Origin: Longitalea luteola
GTDB lineage: Bacteria; Bacteroidota; Bacteroidia; Chitinophagales; Chitinophagaceae
Assembly: GCF_017356035.1 (NCBI RefSeq)
Contig: NZ_JAFIQX010000016.1
Coordinates: 62,001 to 126,000 of the forward strand
Reading direction: 5' to 3'
DNA: 64,000 bases
In this document: positions 56,649-64,000 of the stretch, one piece after another
How the letters are laid out: every line of letters starts with the position of its first letter
Position numbering within the stretch: the stretch's first letter is position 1
Translations under genes and position numbers: made by a program
Notes under the pieces: generated by a model
Told to the model about the DNA's origin: nothing
Seen by the model: the letters and a program-made list of their open reading frames with translations, nothing else
Database searches by the model: none

Positions 56649-56675
56649 ACCGATTCACCATTCATGATTCGCTAT
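56649..56675. repeat. short 7-bp array (CACCATT / CATGATT)
   Basis: Three to four heptamers. The stop codon of the sigma gene (56662-56664) lies inside. Confidence 0.6.
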
Positions 56676-57255
56676 TGATAGTCAAAAAGCATAGGAGAGC
56701 AGATAACATCCCCTTCTTTAACAGGTTGGTACGTATTAACTGGATCGCCTTGGCGCGCTGAACCCAAACGGTATTGATAGAAATGCCCAGCATCCCGGCG
56801 ATATCATCGGCCGACCGGCGTTCGTAGTAGATCAGTTTAAATATTTCTTTACAGCGATTAGGCAGCTGTTCAATTTCAAATTCCACTTCCCGCAGCACTT
56901 CGGCATGAACTATATGACTCAATGCATGTTCATCGATCTTGTCCTGGATACGATTCAACTCTCTTTTAGAGGAATGTTGCCGTTGCGTATAGCGCAGGTA
57001 ATTAAGGCAGGCATTGCGGGTGGTAATGTATAAAAATGCCTTAATATTCGGAATACTATCGAAGGAATCGTACCGGTTCAACAACTTCACAAAACTGTCA
57101 GCGGCAATGTCTTCCCCTTCCCCATCATTGTCAACCAGCCGTTTTGCAAAGAAACAAAGGCTTGGGAAAAACATATTGTATACGGCCTTGAACGCATGTG
57201 TATTCCCTCTTCTGAATTCCTGTAAAAGAGATTTGTCCTGAAAGTTATGTTTCAT
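56662..57255 (-). CDS. ECF sigma-70 factor paired with an orphan FecR
   Basis: A 197-residue sigma factor with region 2 (about 20-90, GEGEDIAADSFVKLLNRYDSF and FLYITTRNACLNYLR) and region 4 (about 130-180, RRSADDIAGMLGISINTVWVQRAKAI). It is transcribed towards the FecR gene and away from a second sigma gene (57598). Since its FecR lacks a receptor gene beside it, the partner receptor must lie elsewhere or be lost. Confidence 0.93.
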   Translation of the reverse strand: MKHNFQDKSLLQEFRRGNTHAFKAVYNMFFPSLCFFAKRLVDNDGEGEDIAADSFVKLLNRYDSFDSIPNIKAFLYITTRNACLNYLRYTQRQHSSKRELNRIQDKIDEHALSHIVHAEVLREVEFEIEQLPNRCKEIFKLIYYERRSADDIAGMLGISINTVWVQRAKAIQLIRTNLLKKGMLSALLCFLTINSES

Positions 57256-57597
57256 TCCTCAGTGCTTATCACCCCCCTGTCCGCGCTACCAGGGCGATGC
57301 AATTTATATGCAGTTATTAATAATCCCCTTTATGCATGTGTAACTGATGGAACGAATATCGATCATTAAACCATACAGCCAAAAAAAATCGGCGAAAATT
57401 GTCAATGATTGCTGATAACCTGTATATATAGGTCCTTTTTATACCATAACAATGTATTTGTGTTGTACGGTATTGCTGCGACGGCTTTCATGTAATTATT
57501 GCACATTGCCGGGTAACTTGTATCTTGTGCCGCCGTCCTTTATCTTAACCATTGTATCTTTTTATTACATTTAATGAAATGATTCCCGTATACGGTT
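57256..57597. other. divergent promoter region of two sigma factor genes
   Basis: About 340 bp shared by two sigma/FecR pairs on opposite strands. It is AT-rich; a near match to TAnnTTTG (TATCTTTT) lies close to 57547, for the plus-strand gene. No reading frame. Confidence 0.45.
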
Positions 57598-58158
57598 ATG
57601 CAGGCGCCTGAACAATTATACCGGAGATTCCAGGAAACCTTCTATAAATATTACGAACCGCTTTGCAAATATGCTTTTACGATCGTAAAAGAACCGCATA
57701 GCTGTGAGGATATTGTTCAGGAAACCTTTCTGCGGGTTTGGGAGAAAAAACAAAACCTCATTGGATCTGAAGAGCTCACCTGGTATTTGTATACAGCCGT
57801 TCGTAATAACTGCCTGAGCTTCCAGGAAAAAAAACAAAAAACCATACTGGGTGAGTTTAACACACCCGATGGCATTGAAACACCCATTGAACGACCTGTG
57901 CCTGCCACCCACGAAACTGATTTTGATACGCTGTTGAAACATGCGCTCGGGCACCTGCCGCCCAAATGCCGCGAAGTTTTCGTGTTAAGCCGGGTTAGTA
58001 ACCTCACCTATAAACAAATCAGCGATTCATTGGGCATTTCCATTAAAACAGTTGAGAACCAGATGGGTAAAGCGCTCAGGATCTTACGCGCCTATATCCG
58101 GGAAAAACAGGGATTTCTGATCATTGCGTGCATAATTTGCTGGTTTTTGACGTCATAA
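57598..58158 (+). CDS. ECF sigma-70 factor of the TonB/DUF4249 operon
   Basis: A 186-residue sigma factor. Region 2 (about 12-75) shows CEDIVQETFLRVWEKKQNL and WYLYTAVRNNCLSF; region 4 (about 115-170) shows LPPKCREVFVLSRVSNLTYKQ and SDSLGISIKTVENQMGKAL. A hydrophobic C-terminal stretch (GFLIIACIICWFL) is common in FecR-linked sigma factors. It starts the plus-strand operon sigma-FecR-TonB receptor-DUF4249, 46 bp before FecR. Confidence 0.93.
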   Translation: MQAPEQLYRRFQETFYKYYEPLCKYAFTIVKEPHSCEDIVQETFLRVWEKKQNLIGSEELTWYLYTAVRNNCLSFQEKKQKTILGEFNTPDGIETPIERPVPATHETDFDTLLKHALGHLPPKCREVFVLSRVSNLTYKQISDSLGISIKTVENQMGKALRILRAYIREKQGFLIIACIICWFLTS

Positions 58159-58204
58159 GTAGGGGTAACCGACAATTTAATGTTATTACAACAGGACCAA
58201 CGGA

Positions 58205-59197
58205 ATGAACGAAAAAGAAGACATAGTAAACCTTATTGCAAAACAACTGCAAGGCCTGGCAACGGCAGCCGAAGAGGCGGCATTGCAACAATGGTTGCAA
58301 TCGGATCCTGCCTGCCAGCAGGAGTACGAGGTTCTGAAACTCATCTGGCAAAAAAGCGGGCCGCTGCTGGCCAACCCAACCTTTAATGCAGACATTGCCT
58401 GGCTGAAACTGGACAATACCATCGCTCAGGCAACCGGTCGAAAAAAAGAACCATTCCATGCCGTTATCGCTTTCTTTTCTTCGCCCCCGAAGGCCGTTGC
58501 TACTGCACTGGCACTGGTACTGATTGCCCTGGGCGGTTATTGGTGGTACCGGCAGGCCCAATGGTTAACATTTCTGGCAAACGACAAAAACGAAACGCTC
58601 ACCCTGCCCGATCGATCTGTTGTTACCGTACGCAAAGGCAGTTCTATAAAATATTTAAAGCATTTTGACAAAAAAGAACGCCGGGTGCAACTGCACGGCG
58701 AAGCATTCTTTAATGTACAACATAATGAGCATCAGCCATTTTTTGTAACTACCGGCCATACTGAAGTAAAAGTGCTGGGCACTTCCTTCCTGGTAAATGC
58801 CCTGCAGCCTGCAGACGAAGTAGTAGTGGTTACCGGCAAAGTGAACGTTACAGACACCAAAAAGAACAACCACGTATTACTCACCGGCGGACAACGCGCC
58901 GTATTTCAGAACGAACGCTTTTACCAGGAGCCGGTTGCTGATTCAAATTTTATTGCCTGGAAAACCGGTCAGCTTACTTTTAACAATGCACCACTACCCA
59001 AAGCATTGCAGGATCTTGCGCACTATTATGGCGTTGCCATTGAGCTGGCGCCCGGTATAACAGCCGAGGCAGCATCCATTCATATCACCGTACAATTCAA
59101 TAATCAACCAATAGAACAGGTGCTGGAAGAGATCAAACTGATCACCGGCCTGCAAACGAAAAAAGAAAAGGATAAAATCCTGTTTTATCGAAATTAA
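58205..59197 (+). CDS. FecR-family anti-sigma factor
   Basis: A 330-residue membrane regulator: an N-terminal sigma-binding helix bundle (LQGLATAAEEAALQQWLQSD), a transmembrane helix (AVATALALVLIALGGYWWY, about residues 97-116), then the FecR domain (LPDRSVVTVRKGSSIKY, LHGEAFFNV, LGTSFLVNAL) and a C-terminal STN-like part (QPIEQVLEEIKLITGLQ). It links the following TonB receptor, which carries its own STN-like N-terminus, to the sigma factor. Confidence 0.92.
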   Translation: MNEKEDIVNLIAKQLQGLATAAEEAALQQWLQSDPACQQEYEVLKLIWQKSGPLLANPTFNADIAWLKLDNTIAQATGRKKEPFHAVIAFFSSPPKAVATALALVLIALGGYWWYRQAQWLTFLANDKNETLTLPDRSVVTVRKGSSIKYLKHFDKKERRVQLHGEAFFNVQHNEHQPFFVTTGHTEVKVLGTSFLVNALQPADEVVVVTGKVNVTDTKKNNHVLLTGGQRAVFQNERFYQEPVADSNFIAWKTGQLTFNNAPLPKALQDLAHYYGVAIELAPGITAEAASIHITVQFNNQPIEQVLEEIKLITGLQTKKEKDKILFYRN

Positions 59198-59264
59198 ATT
59201 AGTTCTTTGTAATTCTTGGCTTGAAAAAAACAGGTGAACTGCGGGCTATAGCTTGAGTTATAGC

Positions 59265-61844
59265 ATGAAAAGACTGTTCTGTATATTGGTTGTACTGTTG
59301 TGTAGTTTTCAATTGACCCTGGCGCAAAGGGTTGGTTTGTTTGCCCGTTCCTATACCCCATCTTTCCAGCAGGGCTCCATTCGACAATTCCTCGAAGACA
59401 TCAATTCGCATAGCCCGGTTATCATTGAATATGCGGCCAATTTTTTAGATACGGGCAAGGTCATCACGCTTCAGGGATCGCCCTGCACCATAGGTTCGGT
59501 ATTGCAGCAGGTGTTACAGGATCAGGCCATCAACCTGCTCGAAAAACATAATAAGCTCATTATTACTCCTTCCCACACTACATTGCCAGCTGATTTCTTT
59601 ATTACCAGGTATGCTGTTTATGGCATCATTAAAGAAACCGTCAGTGGAGAACCGCTGGTCGATGCCACCGTATGGCACCCGGCCCGGCAGCGGGGCAGCT
59701 ACTCCAATAACCACGGTTACTATACGCTGTTACTGCCCGAAGGAAAAAATGTTATTTATATATCCTATGCCGGTTACGATACCCGAAAAATAGTGCTCGA
59801 GCTGAAAGGGAATACCCGCATGGATGTTCACCTGGCACCTAAAAGCGACATTAAGGAAGTGACTGTTACCGCTGTGCCAGCAGCAGTTGAAGTAGAAGAG
59901 AACAAAGCTTCGAAAGAAGCCAATTCCCATGACATCATTCTGGGAGAATCAGATGCTTTGCGTTCGTTCTATCTCGATCCCGGCGTGAAGAATATTCCCG
60001 AGATCACTTATGGTATGCTCGTACGTGGGGGCAGCCCCGACCAGAACATCTTTCTGCTGGATGGAAATCCGATCTTCAACCCCACGCATTTACTGGGTAC
60101 GCTTTCCATTGCCAATAAAACTTCCTTAAAATCGATGTACCTGTACAGGAAGAATTTTCCGGCCAGGTACGGCGGCGGTTTATCATCGGTGATAGACGTT
60201 ATGACCAAAGACGGCAATATGCAACGATGGCAGGGCGAAGCGAATGCAGGTTTGCTGGCGGGCTCATTTACGTTGGAAGGTCCTGTTAAAAAAGACCGGT
60301 CATCGATCATGGTCTCTTTCCGCCAAAGTTGGATCAACCCGATCCTGCGTATGCTCAGATCGGGCATCAGCGTTCAATTTTATGACCTCCATCTGAAGTA
60401 CACGCAATGGGTTGGTAAGAGGGACAAGATCATGGTGAATGCTTATGCAGGGAATGATGAATTGCAGTTACATCAGAACTATACCAACAACCAGCAACGC
60501 TGGGGTAACAAAGCGGCTACTCTTAACTGGAACAGATTGCTTAGCGCGCGGGCGTTCATCAACTCTTCTTTCAATGTAAGCAACTACGATAATATTGCCG
60601 GTTTCCGGTATAATTTATATGACAGTACCGGCCGGCTGGTGCAGAACCGGGTATACAATACATACTCATCCATGCAGCAATACAACGTGCGTACTGCACT
60701 GGAATTCTCAGCGAACAATAACATCCGGTTCAATGTTGGCGGAAAAGCAGCTTACACCCGCATCAGACCTTTCGACACCAATGTGTCTGCTGAATTTATG
60801 GACAGGCCCGGCGACTTCCATGCTTTTCCACCACTCTCCTTCAGTGATATGGTGCTGTTCTATGAAAATGAGTTCAGGCCCAACAAGCGATTGTTCTTGC
60901 GTCCCGGGTTGCGCGTTTCGTTTTACAAGCATCATGATTTCAAATACACGGCCTGGCAGCCGCGCTTTTATGCCGTGTATAAACTGGATCAACGGCATCA
61001 GCTGGATGTATCATACAATCACATGACGCAATACCTGCACATGGTAACCAATCCATACATGGGTATTAACAGTGATGCCTGGGTGCCGAGTACAGGTGAG
61101 CTGCAGCCGGAAGAAAGTGATATGATCAACCTGGGCTACAGTTACCGCAATTTTAAAAAGTTCATCTTGCATGCCGATGTATACTATAAGCAAATGCGGA
61201 ATGTGACGAATTATGCGGAAGGCAAAAACCTGTTCCTGAATACGGTTGACTGGGGTCAAAGTGTACAACTGGGTAAAGGCTGGAGTTACGGACTGGAAAC
61301 AAAAGCAGAGCGATGTACCGACAAATGGTATTTACACCTGAGTTATACTTTGTCATGGAACTGGCGGCGTTTTGCCGGACTGAACAATGGCGTGAAATTT
61401 CCTTTTAAATACGACCGCCGCCATGAGATCAATACAGCGGCTACCTTCAAATATAATAAACACTGGAGCTTCTCCGCATTCTGGATGTTTGCAACCGGCG
61501 ATGTATACAGTTTGCCCAACCAGGTATATCCGGACTTTGATGATGCCCAACAGATCAGAGATCCACTGGCGCCGAAGGAATACCGGTTGATATACAATTC
61601 GTCATTGTCAAAAATGTACAGGACCCTCCCCTATCACCGGCTCGATGTTTCAGCCAGCCATTATCATAGTTTGGGAAAGAATTTGCGTTCGCGGGTAACA
61701 GCAGGCATCTATAACATTTATGGTTCACCCAGTCAGTATGTGTATGACCTGGAAGGTACGCTGGGCAAAAGGTCATTGGTGGTAACTACCAAATACCAGT
61801 ATTTTAAAGTAACGCCTTATGTAGCATACACGGTGACATTTTAA
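59265..61844 (+). CDS. TonB-dependent receptor with STN and carboxypeptidase-like domains
   Basis: An 859-residue outer-membrane receptor: signal peptide to LTLAQ (about residue 21), an STN-like domain (about 30-100, QGSIRQFLEDINSH), a carboxypeptidase-regulatory-like domain (about 118-205, SGEPLVDATVWHPARQRG, then SYAGYDTRKIVLEL), a plug (YGMLVRGGSPDQNIFLLDGN) and a barrel ending VTPYVAYTVTF. It is not SusC-like (no long SusC signature) and is shorter. Start at MKRLF (59265); four extra codons precede it. The neighbouring DUF4249 lipoprotein is the usual partner of this receptor type. Ligand unknown. Confidence 0.93.
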   Translation: MKRLFCILVVLLCSFQLTLAQRVGLFARSYTPSFQQGSIRQFLEDINSHSPVIIEYAANFLDTGKVITLQGSPCTIGSVLQQVLQDQAINLLEKHNKLIITPSHTTLPADFFITRYAVYGIIKETVSGEPLVDATVWHPARQRGSYSNNHGYYTLLLPEGKNVIYISYAGYDTRKIVLELKGNTRMDVHLAPKSDIKEVTVTAVPAAVEVEENKASKEANSHDIILGESDALRSFYLDPGVKNIPEITYGMLVRGGSPDQNIFLLDGNPIFNPTHLLGTLSIANKTSLKSMYLYRKNFPARYGGGLSSVIDVMTKDGNMQRWQGEANAGLLAGSFTLEGPVKKDRSSIMVSFRQSWINPILRMLRSGISVQFYDLHLKYTQWVGKRDKIMVNAYAGNDELQLHQNYTNNQQRWGNKAATLNWNRLLSARAFINSSFNVSNYDNIAGFRYNLYDSTGRLVQNRVYNTYSSMQQYNVRTALEFSANNNIRFNVGGKAAYTRIRPFDTNVSAEFMDRPGDFHAFPPLSFSDMVLFYENEFRPNKRLFLRPGLRVSFYKHHDFKYTAWQPRFYAVYKLDQRHQLDVSYNHMTQYLHMVTNPYMGINSDAWVPSTGELQPEESDMINLGYSYRNFKKFILHADVYYKQMRNVTNYAEGKNLFLNTVDWGQSVQLGKGWSYGLETKAERCTDKWYLHLSYTLSWNWRRFAGLNNGVKFPFKYDRRHEINTAATFKYNKHWSFSAFWMFATGDVYSLPNQVYPDFDDAQQIRDPLAPKEYRLIYNSSLSKMYRTLPYHRLDVSASHYHSLGKNLRSRVTAGIYNIYGSPSQYVYDLEGTLGKRSLVVTTKYQYFKVTPYVAYTVTF

Positions 61845-61849
61845 TTAAA

Positions 61850-62893
61850 ATGAAAAACAGATTCCCATATAATTATTGTACGTGGTTTACTGTAGCGGTG
61901 CTTTTGCTAAGCGCCTGTAAAAAGCATTTCTCGAGCGATCAGTTTGAAGACGACAAACTGGTAGTACTGGCCGAGATCACGGCGTTTGATTCGGTGAAAA
62001 TACCTATTGGCAAAACCATCAAGGTGGAGAACGGCAGCCTGATCCGATTTGAAAAAGTGAACGATGCCACGGTAACGCTTACCGAAACCAATGCGATGAG
62101 CTGGATCCTGCAACCTAATTATTCACTGCAATATGCCAATAATCCAACCTCGGTATTTACCAGCAAGAAAAGATTCAGGGCCAATACCACGTATAAGATC
62201 GAGATTAACCACCCTACCTTAGGACTGGTACAGGCATCGACCCATATACCAACATTTCCCCGGTTGATAACGGTAGATACCGCCTCAACCGATCACAATG
62301 GCAAAGACCTGCTTTCAGCGACTATCACCTGGAAGGATTCAGTGGATCACGAAGAATATTACATTATTGAAGCGGTAAAAGAACAGGTAAGGAACAATCA
62401 CTTTTTCTATTACCAGGGTAAACGCTACAGTTATGATACGCAGGCGGGCAAAGCGTTTTACGAAACAATTAAGAACACGCCGGATGTCAGGATCCTCACA
62501 GACACCGTTGGACTGAATAAATATACCCGGCTTTATCTGTACACAGAAGATGATCAGTCGGACAATGCCCGCATCGATGAACTTACCAATCCTTTCAGGC
62601 GGATCTTTTTTACAGATGCTATGTGTAATGGTACTAACTATACAACGCGGGTATTTATCGATAAGCAGTTCTTTGTAGATCCCCGGCAGAAAGGCAGGGT
62701 GCGGCTACAATTGAAATCGGTAAGTAGGGAATTATACAATTACCTCAAGTTATACGAAAAATACAAAACCGACTTTGGTTCAGTACCTGCGAATCAGCTG
62801 GTGTCTCCCACAGGTAATATCGAACATGGATTAGGTATTTTTGGCGGGTCGGCGAAGCGGGAAAGGATCTATTATTTTGATGTGTTGTTATAA
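61850..62893 (+). CDS. DUF4249 lipoprotein
   Basis: A 347-residue lipoprotein (signal, lipobox Cys23 in LLLSACKK) of the DUF4249 family, recognisable from DDKLVVLAEITAFDSVKIPIGKT near the start, NTTYKIEINHPTLGLVQASTHIP and the FGSVPANQLVSPTGNIEHGLGIFGG segment near the end. DUF4249 proteins follow TonB receptors of this type and probably assist ligand capture at the outer surface. It starts 5 bp after the receptor gene, so they are translated together. A 7-bp array follows 2 bp after the stop. Confidence 0.93.
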   Translation: MKNRFPYNYCTWFTVAVLLLSACKKHFSSDQFEDDKLVVLAEITAFDSVKIPIGKTIKVENGSLIRFEKVNDATVTLTETNAMSWILQPNYSLQYANNPTSVFTSKKRFRANTTYKIEINHPTLGLVQASTHIPTFPRLITVDTASTDHNGKDLLSATITWKDSVDHEEYYIIEAVKEQVRNNHFFYYQGKRYSYDTQAGKAFYETIKNTPDVRILTDTVGLNKYTRLYLYTEDDQSDNARIDELTNPFRRIFFTDAMCNGTNYTTRVFIDKQFFVDPRQKGRVRLQLKSVSRELYNYLKLYEKYKTDFGSVPANQLVSPTGNIEHGLGIFGGSAKRERIYYFDVLL

Positions 62894-62895
62894 AC

Positions 62896-62932
62896 CGGTT
62901 ACCAGGTGCCGGTTACCGGTTGCCAGGCACTT
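62896..62932. repeat. 7-bp array (GGTTACC / GGTGCCG)
   Basis: About five heptamers of the GNNNCCR family directly behind the DUF4249 stop codon. Confidence 0.8.
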
Positions 62933-62980
62933 AATTTTACAGCACTACCATTTCTTGCCTCTGTATTGCTGTTTTGCACA

Positions 62981-63545
62981 AATCGGTTTGTAATTTCATC
63001 GTTTCAGGCCTGCAATGAACCGAATCTACGTTGCAATGAATCATTTCTGTGTGTTATTTCACCGTTGCAGGCTGTTATGCCATCGTTGCAAGCTGTTATT
63101 TCATCAAAGCAGCCTGTTATGAGATCATTGCAAGCTGTTATATCATTGTAGCAGCTTGTTATGAGATCATTGCAAGTGGTAAAGACATAATAACAACCTG
63201 TTATGATGAGAAAACATGCAGAAACGATCCAAATTAAGCCGGAAACGGTCCATAGCACGGTTGAAATGAGGAGAATTCACCTGAAATGACCAGATTGCAG
63301 GCTGTTTAATGATCATTTCAGGCTGTAATGGGATCATTACAGCCAACTATGGCATCGGAACTGTTTGCATGGATGCAATAGCAGGCAGTTATAACAAAAA
63401 AGCAAGCTGCAATGATGAAATAACACGCAACAAGGATCCATAGCAAAGCAAACACAAACCAAAGCAGACAGGAAAAGATCCTTTACACGCAAACACTGGT
63501 CAGGATCAACGAAGCATTGATCCAAAGCAGGCGAACAAAGATCAG
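62981..63545. repeat. degenerate 21-bp tandem array
   Basis: About 26 units close to the form ATTGCAGGCTGTTATGNGATC. From 63001 to about 63210 ten units follow each other at exactly 21 bp (63001, 63022, 63043, 63064, 63085, 63106, 63127, 63148, 63169, 63190), then spacing varies between 20 and 23 bp. 21 bp equals two helical turns and seven codons, so a translated frame shows heptads such as ITACNDL and ITGCFDE on the minus strand. Between DUF4249 and rlmH. Confidence 0.9.
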
Positions 63546-63582
63546 TAGTCAGCCGGCAGTGGTTCGTGGTAGAGATTTAATG

Positions 63583-64000
63583 TTAGCTATGATGATATTT
63601 TTCGTTCCGGATGATGGTGCAGGCCCGGTATAATTGTTCGGCCAGCATTAAACGCACCAGTTGGTGAGGAAATACCAGTTTCGAGAGCGACCAGGTGATA
63701 TTAGCTCTTTTAAAAACGGCTTCATCGACCCCATAAACACCGCCGATGAGGAAAACAAGGTTTTTCACACTTTCATTAGCGCGCGCCTGTAAAAAATCGG
63801 CCAGTTCGGGGGAAGTGAACGATTTGCCGCGTTCGTCGAGCAGCACCAGGTAATCGTCTTTTCTAAGCCATTCCAGGATGGTTTCGCCCTCTCTTTTTTT
63901 GAGGTCCATTTCACTGAGCATACCGGCATTTTTGGGAGTTGGAATGAGGTTCCATTCTACGGGAAAGTATTTGGAGAGGCGGGCGGTAAATTCCTCTATA
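63583..64000 (-). CDS. rlmH: 23S rRNA pseudouridine1915 N3-methyltransferase, 5' part outside the window
   Basis: SPOUT-family methyltransferase of about 157 residues, of which about 139 codons are visible; the gene continues past 64000. The sequence reads IEEFTARLSKYFPVEW, IPTPKNAGMLSEMDLKKREG, then LDERGKSFTSPELADFL, the knotted SAM-binding FLIGGVYGVDE and the C-terminal HQLVRLMLAEQLYRA and EKYHHS, all RlmH hallmarks. It methylates pseudouridine 1915 in helix 69 of 23S rRNA. A Met at 63921 is internal and not the start. Confidence 0.94.
   Translation of the reverse strand, partial: IEEFTARLSKYFPVEWNLIPTPKNAGMLSEMDLKKREGETILEWLRKDDYLVLLDERGKSFTSPELADFLQARANESVKNLVFLIGGVYGVDEAVFKRANITWSLSKLVFPHQLVRLMLAEQLYRACTIIRNEKYHHS

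Noticed and set aside
63004-63258. Heptad-repeat peptide (ITACNDL type) on the minus strand, and a matching frame on the plus strand
   Set aside because: Both strands are open through the 21-bp array, and units are too degenerate and lack start signals for a confident gene.

Overview
The window reads as a chromosomal segment of a Bacteroidota bacterium, most likely family Chitinophagaceae (Niastella/Chitinophaga-like). The evidence is a SusC/SusD pair, several FecR anti-sigma factors paired with ECF sigma factors, Bacteroidota-type lipoproteins (DUF4302, DUF4249, HExxH metallohydrolase), a type IX secretion C-terminal signal, and promoter elements of the TTTG / TAnnTTTG type. The genus is inference. 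No rRNA, tRNA, insertion sequence, CRISPR array or prophage was recognised.

Layout. 1-11 kb: an ECF sigma / FecR / SusC / SusD / zinc metallohydrolase / DUF4302 operon on the minus strand, preceded by a second, unpaired sigma factor. 11-24 kb: a TerB-like protein, a gamma-glutamyltransferase, an L,D-transpeptidase, small unknown genes, an amine oxidase, an NPP-type phosphodiesterase and a secreted family PL11 rhamnogalacturonan lyase. 24-34 kb: YdeI-like protein, PhoH ATPase, a crcB-ppa pair, an NlpC/P60 hydrolase, a third sigma/anti-sigma pair, a deaminase and an M61 peptidase. 34-43 kb: CutC, then a glycan and amino-sugar block: glycosylasparaginase, an S15/CocE hydrolase, GH20 hexosaminidase and a NagB-LmbE fusion. 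43-52 kb: a two-component cluster (pseudo-receiver, receiver, receiver-kinase) ending in a 2145-residue hybrid histidine kinase with eleven near-identical 92-residue HAMP repeats, resembling fungal group III kinases. 53-63 kb: an AraC regulator, two back-to-back sigma/FecR pairs, one leading into a TonB receptor/DUF4249 operon and the other with no receptor. The window ends inside rlmH.

The most unusual property lies between the genes. About 35 intergenic arrays are built from 7-bp or 8-bp tandem units. Unit sequences differ from array to array (for example GTTACCG, GTTACAG, CACCATT, GTTTATG, ACGCTAA, CGGCAAA, GTTCAAA, GTTATTCA, GCTAATTA), but the period hardly changes. Many arrays are two head-to-head arms that could fold into a long hairpin. 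About 24 genes have their stop codon inside an array or within roughly 25 bp of one, and in a few the last codons appear to be made of array sequence. This looks like a genome-wide 3'-end repeat system comparable in period to the heptameric STRR repeats of cyanobacteria. Two other arrays, with periods near 55 bp and 21 bp, add to it.

Functionally the cell seems equipped to sense and import polymers (sigma/FecR/TonB systems), digest pectin side chains and glycoprotein-type glycans, feed GlcNAc to central metabolism through NagB, and integrate stress signals through the HAMP-array kinase.
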